Below the pieces are notes generated by a model. It was given only the letters and a program-made list of their open reading frames with translations, was not told the origin of the DNA and made no database searches. DNA of 5,867 nt. Source: Chloroflexota bacterium. Lineage in GTDB: Bacteria; Chloroflexota; Anaerolineae; Aggregatilineales; Phototrophicaceae. The stretch lies in contig JAEVZT010000272.1 in assembly GCA_023392115.1 (NCBI GenBank), forward strand, positions 1 through 5,867. The letters are read 5' to 3'. Positions 5,819 through 5,867 of the stretch are shown here, in pieces. Every line of letters begins with the position of its first letter. Position 1 is the stretch's first letter. The translations under genes were made by a program, and so were the position numbers.

Positions 5819-5867
5819 ATGGCGCCCGCACGGACGATCGCCGACCCAACAGCCGACACCCCTCACG
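5819..5867 (+). CDS. arlJ: Start of the next operon gene, probably ArlJ platform protein, 3' partial
   Basis: ATG 5819 follows the arlI stop by one base and opens a frame through the window end. The 16 visible residues (MAPARTIADPTADTPH) are hydrophilic and carry no diagnostic motif. The name rests only on position: arlJ, the polytopic membrane platform for ArlI, follows arlI in nearly all archaellum operons. No good Shine-Dalgarno site precedes it, so it is probably translated by coupling to arlI. Confidence 0.5.
   Translation, partial: MAPARTIADPTADTPH

Overview
The window is part of an archaellum (arl/fla) operon, the motility machine that looks like a flagellum but is evolutionarily related to type IV pili. 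All supported genes lie on the + strand and are tightly packed. In order they are: the 3' part of an archaellin gene (arlB, bases 1-509); a 244-base spacer with two strong hairpins; a single cytoplasmic ArlC/D/E-like protein (753-1670); two stator-type proteins, ArlG-like (1680-2186) then ArlF-like (2189-3349); the KaiC-like switch ATPase arlH (3349-4110); the secretion/rotation ATPase arlI (4129-5817); and the first 16 codons of the next gene, by position arlJ, the platform membrane protein (5819 to the window end).

The genes form one machine. ArlB builds the filament. ArlF and ArlG hold the motor in the cell envelope on the outer side of the membrane. ArlI hydrolyses ATP to assemble and rotate the filament, together with ArlH and the membrane platform ArlJ. 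The ArlC/D/E-like protein would form the cytoplasmic collar that receives switching signals. From the ArlC/D/E start onward the genes are separated by 18 bases at most, and arlF/arlH overlap by one base, so they are probably co-transcribed and partly translationally coupled. The hairpins after arlB fit a device that yields more archaellin message than motor message.

Host: the sequence is GC-rich, the genes have plausible Shine-Dalgarno sites, and the proteins lack the strongly acidic character of haloarchaea. The ArlF-like protein carries two C-terminal CSPG/cadherin-3-like repeats, which I do not know from archaeal ArlF. I recall that archaella have been reported in a few Chloroflexota bacteria. 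My best inference is therefore a Chloroflexota bacterium with a horizontally acquired archaellum, but no taxonomic marker lies in the window and an archaeal host is not excluded.

The most unusual points are the ArlF fusion, the single collar protein replacing ArlC, ArlD and ArlE, the G-before-F order (as in Sulfolobus-type operons, in a locus with a Euryarchaeota-type collar protein), and the structured spacer behind the archaellin gene.
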